A stretch of 28,577 bases of DNA from an uncultured Flavobacteriales bacterium (lineage in GTDB: Bacteria > Bacteroidota > Bacteroidia > Flavobacteriales > Flavobacteriaceae), in contig CAJVXR010000010.1 of the NCBI GenBank assembly GCA_913009535.1, positions 1 through 28,577 on the forward strand. The letters run 5' to 3'. The translations under genes and the position numbers were made by a program. The stretch's first letter is position 1; the number at the start of each line of letters is the position of its first letter. The notes under the pieces were generated by a model that was not told the DNA's origin, made no database searches, and saw nothing but the letters and a program-made list of their open reading frames with translations. Positions 25,214 to 28,577 of the stretch are shown piece after piece.

Positions 25214-25332
25214 TCTAGAAAAATAATTTAGAATATCTTCTTTTTAATGTCTTTTTAAAAAAATAAATATTAGTTACATTAGCACTGCGTGATAATATAT
25301 CAGTAAAAATAAATATTTAAAACTACTCTACG

Positions 25333-27930
25333 TTGTCTAAAACAGTAAAAAAAATAACTCCATTAATGAAGCAATATAATGCTATCAAGGTAAAATACCC
25401 TGACGCATTATTATTATTTAGAGTTGGAGATTTTTATGAAACCTTTGGGCAAGATGCAATCAAAACTGCTAAAATATTAGGTATTATCTTAACCAAAAGA
25501 GGAGCAGGTAGCTCTAGTGAAACGGAACTTGCAGGTTTCCCACATCACTCACTAAATACATATCTTCCTAAACTTGTAAAATCTGGATTAAGAGTTGCTA
25601 TATGCGACCAATTAGAAGATCCTAAGCTTACTAAAACTATTGTAAAAAGAGGAGTTACAGAGCTTATAACACCTGGTTTGGCTATTATTGATGAAGTATT
25701 GTCTCCAAAGACTAATAATTTTTTAGCAGCTATAAGCCTGGGTAAACAAATTGGTATTTCTTTTTTAGATGTTTCCACAGGAGAATTTTTAATATCTCAA
25801 GGAACAAAAGAAGAAGTAGATAAGCTTCTTCAAAACTTTAACCCTAGTGAAATATTAGTCTCTAAGCAGAAAAAAGATGTTTTTTCTTCTCAATTTAGTT
25901 ATCCATATCAACTATTTTATTTGGAAGATTGGGTATTTCAACATGATTTTGCGATAGAATCACTTTGCACTCATTTTAAAACAAAAAACCTTAAAGGTTT
26001 CGGAGTCGAAAACATGAATGATGGTGTGATAGCTGCAGGTGCTATAATGCACTATTTAAGCGAAACACAACATCAAAAAATCAATCATATAACTTCTTTA
26101 AAGCGAATACCAAAAGAAGATTATGTGTGGATGGATAGATTCACAACAAGAAACCTAGAGCTTTTTTATTCTAATAATACCAATGCAGTTACGCTAATTG
26201 ATGTAATAGATAAAACAATCTCTCCAATGGGGGGAAGGCTACTTAAAAGATGGCTAGCACTTCCATTAAAAGACATTAAGGAAATAAATAAACGCCATGA
26301 GGTTGTTAAGTTTCTAATAGAAGATTTAGATTCATTAAATCAAATACAGCACCATGTTAAGCTAATTGGAGATATAGAAAGATTAATTTCTAAAGTAGCT
26401 ACTTTTAAGATAAGCCCTAGAGAGGTTATTCAATTAAAAAATTCTCTTGAAGCAATTATTCCAATTAAATCCATAGCTAAAAAATCTGTTAATTCATCTG
26501 TAAAAGAAATCGGATTAAACTTAAGTAATTGTGATAAGCTAAGAGCTCGAATAAAGGAAACTCTTTTGGAAGAGTCACCTGTAAATATTCTAAAAGGAAA
26601 TTCCATTTCTTCTGATTATTCTGAGGAATTAAAAGAATTAAGAAGTATTGCTTTTTCAGGGAAAGAAGTATTGGATAAAATGCTCGTTAGAGAAAGTGAA
26701 GCAACAGGTATTACATCTCTTAAAATTGCTTCAAATAATGTGTTTGGTTATTATATAGAGGTAAGAAATACACATAAAGACAAGGTTCCTGAGCACTGGA
26801 TAAGAAAGCAAACATTAGTTAATGCAGAAAGATATATTACAGAAGAGTTAAAAGAGTATGAATCAAAGATACTTGGTGCTGAGGAGAAAATAATGGCTCT
26901 AGAAATTGAAATTTTCAATAATCTAGTTCTGTGGATGGGAGAGTTTATTCAGGAAGTCCAAAATAATTCATTCTTAATAGCTAAACTAGATTGTCTTTCA
27001 GGATTTAGTCAATTAGCAATAGAGAATAACTACTGTATGCCATTAATTGATGACTCTTATGAGTTAGATATTAAAGAAGGAAGACATCCTGTTATTGAAA
27101 AACAATTAAAGGCTCATGAATCTTATATTCCTAATGATGTTTTTTTAGATAGTGATAAGCAACAAATTATAATGATTACTGGACCTAATATGTCTGGTAA
27201 GTCTGCTATTTTACGACAAACAGCAATAATTGTCTTGATGGCTCAGATGGGGAGTTTTGTTCCTGCAAAATCGGTAAGAATGGGTTGGTTTGATAAAATA
27301 TTCACAAGAGTAGGAGCGAGTGATAATATTTCTATGGGCGAGTCTACTTTCATGGTTGAAATGAATGAAACAGCGTCTATATTAAATAATATATCAGCAA
27401 GAAGTCTAATATTACTAGATGAAATTGGTAGAGGTACTAGTACCTATGATGGAATATCTATTGCCTGGGCTATTAGTGAGTTTTTACACGACAATGAATC
27501 TAAGCCAAAAACTCTTTTTGCGACTCATTATCATGAGTTAAATGAAATGACGTCCTCTTTTAAGCGAATAAAAAACTTTAATGTTTCTGTAAAGGAAGAA
27601 AAAAACGATGTTCTCTTTTTAAGAAAATTAGTTCCTGGTGGTAGCGAGCACAGCTTCGGAATACATGTTGCGAAAATGGCAGGAATGCCAAATCAAGTAT
27701 TGAAAAAAGCCCATCAAATTTTAAAAAAATTAGAAAAGTCTCATTCTAATGAAGAATTAACAGGGAAAGTGAAGTCTATAAAAGATGATCATCAGCTCCA
27801 ATTTTTTAACTTAGATAATCCAATTTTAGAAGAATTAAAAGAAGAGATTTTAAAAATCGATATTAATTCCTTAACTCCAGTGGAGGCATTACTTAAGCTC
27901 AGCGAACTTAAAAAAAAGATAGATAATTAA
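25333..27930 (+). CDS. mutS: DNA mismatch repair protein MutS
   Basis: MutS recognises mismatches and small loops and recruits MutL. The 865-residue protein begins with TTG: the N-terminus SKTVKKITPLMKQYNAIK matches the family's usual start, and the first ATG (25366) would remove part of it. The mismatch-contact motif is FYE at 34-36 (RVGDFYETFG). Connector, lever and clamp domains follow (about 120-560), then the ATPase: Walker A GPNMSGKS (617-624), GASDNISMGESTFMVEM, Walker B DEIGRG (696-701), and FATHYHEL. A helix-turn-helix dimer segment (HVAKMAGMPNQVLKKAHQIL) precedes the C-terminal tail. The domain complement is that of MutS1. The 119 bases upstream contain no convincing TAnnTTTG promoter. 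Confidence 0.97.
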   Translation: MSKTVKKITPLMKQYNAIKVKYPDALLLFRVGDFYETFGQDAIKTAKILGIILTKRGAGSSSETELAGFPHHSLNTYLPKLVKSGLRVAICDQLEDPKLTKTIVKRGVTELITPGLAIIDEVLSPKTNNFLAAISLGKQIGISFLDVSTGEFLISQGTKEEVDKLLQNFNPSEILVSKQKKDVFSSQFSYPYQLFYLEDWVFQHDFAIESLCTHFKTKNLKGFGVENMNDGVIAAGAIMHYLSETQHQKINHITSLKRIPKEDYVWMDRFTTRNLELFYSNNTNAVTLIDVIDKTISPMGGRLLKRWLALPLKDIKEINKRHEVVKFLIEDLDSLNQIQHHVKLIGDIERLISKVATFKISPREVIQLKNSLEAIIPIKSIAKKSVNSSVKEIGLNLSNCDKLRARIKETLLEESPVNILKGNSISSDYSEELKELRSIAFSGKEVLDKMLVRESEATGITSLKIASNNVFGYYIEVRNTHKDKVPEHWIRKQTLVNAERYITEELKEYESKILGAEEKIMALEIEIFNNLVLWMGEFIQEVQNNSFLIAKLDCLSGFSQLAIENNYCMPLIDDSYELDIKEGRHPVIEKQLKAHESYIPNDVFLDSDKQQIIMITGPNMSGKSAILRQTAIIVLMAQMGSFVPAKSVRMGWFDKIFTRVGASDNISMGESTFMVEMNETASILNNISARSLILLDEIGRGTSTYDGISIAWAISEFLHDNESKPKTLFATHYHELNEMTSSFKRIKNFNVSVKEEKNDVLFLRKLVPGGSEHSFGIHVAKMAGMPNQVLKKAHQILKKLEKSHSNEELTGKVKSIKDDHQLQFFNLDNPILEELKEEILKIDINSLTPVEALLKLSELKKKIDN

Positions 27931-27956
27931 TAAGTGCTTATTTTTTTAAAAAACAC

Positions 27957-27986
27957 TTTGCTATTATAAGAATTGTATTAAATTTG
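27957..27986 (+). promoter_or_regulatory. Bacteroidota promoter for the tRNA-Gly/tRNA-Leu operon
   Basis: A TTTG -33 box (27957-27960) and a -7 element TAAATTTG (27979-27986, matching TAnnTTTG) are separated by 18 bases. The predicted start falls roughly 30-35 bases before tRNA-Gly. Both boxes match the consensus fully; the spacer is one base shorter than usual. Confidence 0.65.
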
Positions 27987-28026
27987 CACCCGCACCATTT
28001 AGGTGTTCGTTCATTAAAAAAAAACT

Positions 28027-28098
28027 GCGAAAGTAGCTCAGGGGTAGAGCATCACCTTGCCAAGGTGGAGGTCGAGGGTTCAAATCCCTTCTTTCGCT
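28027..28098 (+). tRNA. tRNA-Gly (anticodon GCC)
   Basis: A 72-base cloverleaf. The acceptor stem GCGAAAG (28027-28033) pairs with CTTTCGC (28091-28097), with discriminator T and no encoded CCA. The D-arm contains AGCTCAGGGGTAGAGC. The anticodon loop TTGCCAA closes on an ACC/GGT stem, giving GCC, which reads GGC and GGT. The T-arm is GAGGGTTCAAATCCCTT. It is the first of two tRNAs on one predicted transcript, after mutS. Confidence 0.95.
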
Positions 28099-28113
28099 CT
28101 GATAAAATATAAT

Positions 28114-28198
28114 GCTGAAGTGGTGGAATTGGTAGACACGTTGGACTTAAAATCCAATGGACTGTAAGTCCGTGCGGGTTCAAGTCCCGCCTTCAGTA
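28114..28198 (+). tRNA. tRNA-Leu (anticodon TAA)
   Basis: An 85-base class II tRNA. The acceptor GCTGAAG (28114-28120) pairs with CTTCAGT (28191-28197), with a G-T pair at the top and discriminator A. The D-arm is GTGGTGGAATTGGTAGACAC. The anticodon stem TTGGA/TCCAA encloses the loop CTTAAAA, giving TAA, which reads the UUA codon that dominates Leu usage in this AT-rich genome. A long variable arm (TGGACTGTAAGTCCGT) supports Leu. The T-arm is GCGGGTTCAAGTCCCGC. It lies 15 bases after tRNA-Gly. Confidence 0.96.
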
Positions 28199-28200
28199 CA

Positions 28201-28237
28201 AAAGGGGTTAATCTTTAAGATTAACCCCTTTTTTTAT
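28201..28237 (+). terminator. Strong bidirectional intrinsic terminator after the tRNA pair
   Basis: A near-perfect inverted repeat of 14-15 bp (arms about 28201-28214 and 28218-28231; AAAGGGGTTAATCT and AGATTAACCCCTTT) is followed by a T-run to 28235. It ends the tRNA transcript. Its A-flanked side could also serve the convergent ridA-like gene, whose stop is about 70 bases away. Confidence 0.9.
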
Positions 28238-28308
28238 TTATAAAATATTGTTATTTTTGACTCTTAAACTTGTTCACTTGATTAAATATAAATCACAATC
28301 TATGCGAT

Positions 28309-28577
28309 TTAATTTTCTACTGCCCAACATTCTAGTTCTAATTTAGCGCCAAGTGCTAGTCCATCAGCGCCAAATGCACTCCTTGAAGGTTTGTTTTTGG
28401 TAAAGTAAGTCTTGTATACTTCATTCATTTGTCCCCATTCAGAAATATCATCAATCATGCAAGTACATTTTACAATATTATCCATCGTTAAATCATAATG
28501 TTCGAGTATTGATTTAATGTTCTCTAAAGCTTGTCTTGTTTCTGCTTGTATACCTCCCTCGACTACGGATTCATTGC
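28309..28577 (-). CDS. RidA-family protein, C-terminal part (runs off the right edge)
   Basis: The last 89 codons of a RidA (YjgF/YER057c/UK114) gene, whose 5' end lies outside the window. RidA proteins hydrolyse reactive enamine/imine intermediates made by PLP enzymes. Visible are VVEGGIQAETRQALENIKSI, the KCTCMIDDISEWGQMNEVY strand-helix, and the hallmark PSRSAFGADGLALGAKLE, followed by LECWAVEN and TAA. The Arg in PSRSAF and the Glu in the final strand occupy the positions needed for catalysis. Tail residues WAVEN differ from the more usual ending. About a third of the usual length (around 125 residues) is missing beyond the edge. Confidence 0.9.
   Translation of the reverse strand, partial: NESVVEGGIQAETRQALENIKSILEHYDLTMDNIVKCTCMIDDISEWGQMNEVYKTYFTKNKPSRSAFGADGLALGAKLELECWAVEN

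Noticed and set aside
24867..25226. 119-codon open frame on the plus strand opposite the methyltransferase gene
   Set aside because: It is fully antisense to a gene with all three SpoU motifs and has no family resemblance; long antisense frames are common in AT-rich DNA.
27930..27962. AAGTG ... CACTT inverted repeat after mutS
   Set aside because: Only a 5-bp stem with a 16-base AT loop; it overlaps the tRNA promoter and is too weak to call a terminator.
28252..28259. TATTTTTG promoter-like element on the plus strand after the tRNA terminator
   Set aside because: It has no -33 box at proper spacing and no plus-strand gene downstream; the ridA-like gene is on the other strand.
1..28577. Search for CRISPR arrays, insertion sequences, integrase or toxin-antitoxin genes and rRNA
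   Set aside because: No direct-repeat arrays, transposase or recombinase motifs, or rRNA segments were seen; every sizeable frame is a housekeeping or envelope gene.

Overview
The window is a stretch of conserved chromosomal DNA from a member of the Bacteroidota, almost certainly class Flavobacteriia. Evidence: very AT-rich DNA; TAnnTTTG promoter elements and no Shine-Dalgarno-like sequences; a PorP/SprF-family protein tied to type IX secretion; the gene order nadK - DUF6089 - uppS - bamA - ompH - ompH - murI; and a FolK-deoxynucleoside kinase fusion. The tight packing, with convergent genes sharing stop codons, suggests a streamlined genome, perhaps marine. That last point is inference.

Layout. 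(1) 1-2776, plus strand: the 3' end of a MacB-like ABC permease, a MacA/HlyD-type adaptor and a TolC-family outer-membrane channel, together a tripartite efflux pump; tsaB (tRNA t6A modification) follows at once. (2) 3451-6487, minus: a DUF255/YyaL-type thioredoxin-domain protein with a lipoprotein signal, and a NifU-type iron-sulfur protein upstream of it. (3) 6593-7618, plus: a PorP/SprF-like outer-membrane protein. (4) 7615-15457, minus: an envelope-biogenesis run, in transcription order a short ACT-like remnant of a CBS-domain protein, nadK, a DUF6089 protein, uppS, bamA, two ompH/skp chaperone genes and murI. It joins undecaprenyl carrier synthesis, outer-membrane protein assembly and D-glutamate supply. 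(5) 15530-20442, plus: pdxJ and a YbfF-like hydrolase (ATGA overlap), then tig - small ORF - clpP - clpX, a protein folding and degradation cluster. (6) 20439-25213, mixed strands: a GH3-family protein, a DUF2797 zinc-ribbon protein, a YhhQ-type queuosine-precursor transporter, the folK-dNK fusion and a SpoU-type rRNA/tRNA methyltransferase. (7) 25333-28577: mutS, tRNA-Gly(GCC), tRNA-Leu(UAA), a strong bidirectional terminator and the 3' part of a RidA-family gene.

I see no phage, transposon, CRISPR array, rRNA or defence system, and no new multi-gene system. No gene-free stretch exceeds 300 bases. The points most worth a second look are small: a conserved OmpH gene with no ATG/GTG/TTG start, whose reading frame points to an ATT start; an undescribed 27-residue membrane microprotein between tig and clpP; a CBS-domain protein reduced to its C-terminal domain; and a terminator-like hairpin placed 11 bases before the murI start codon.
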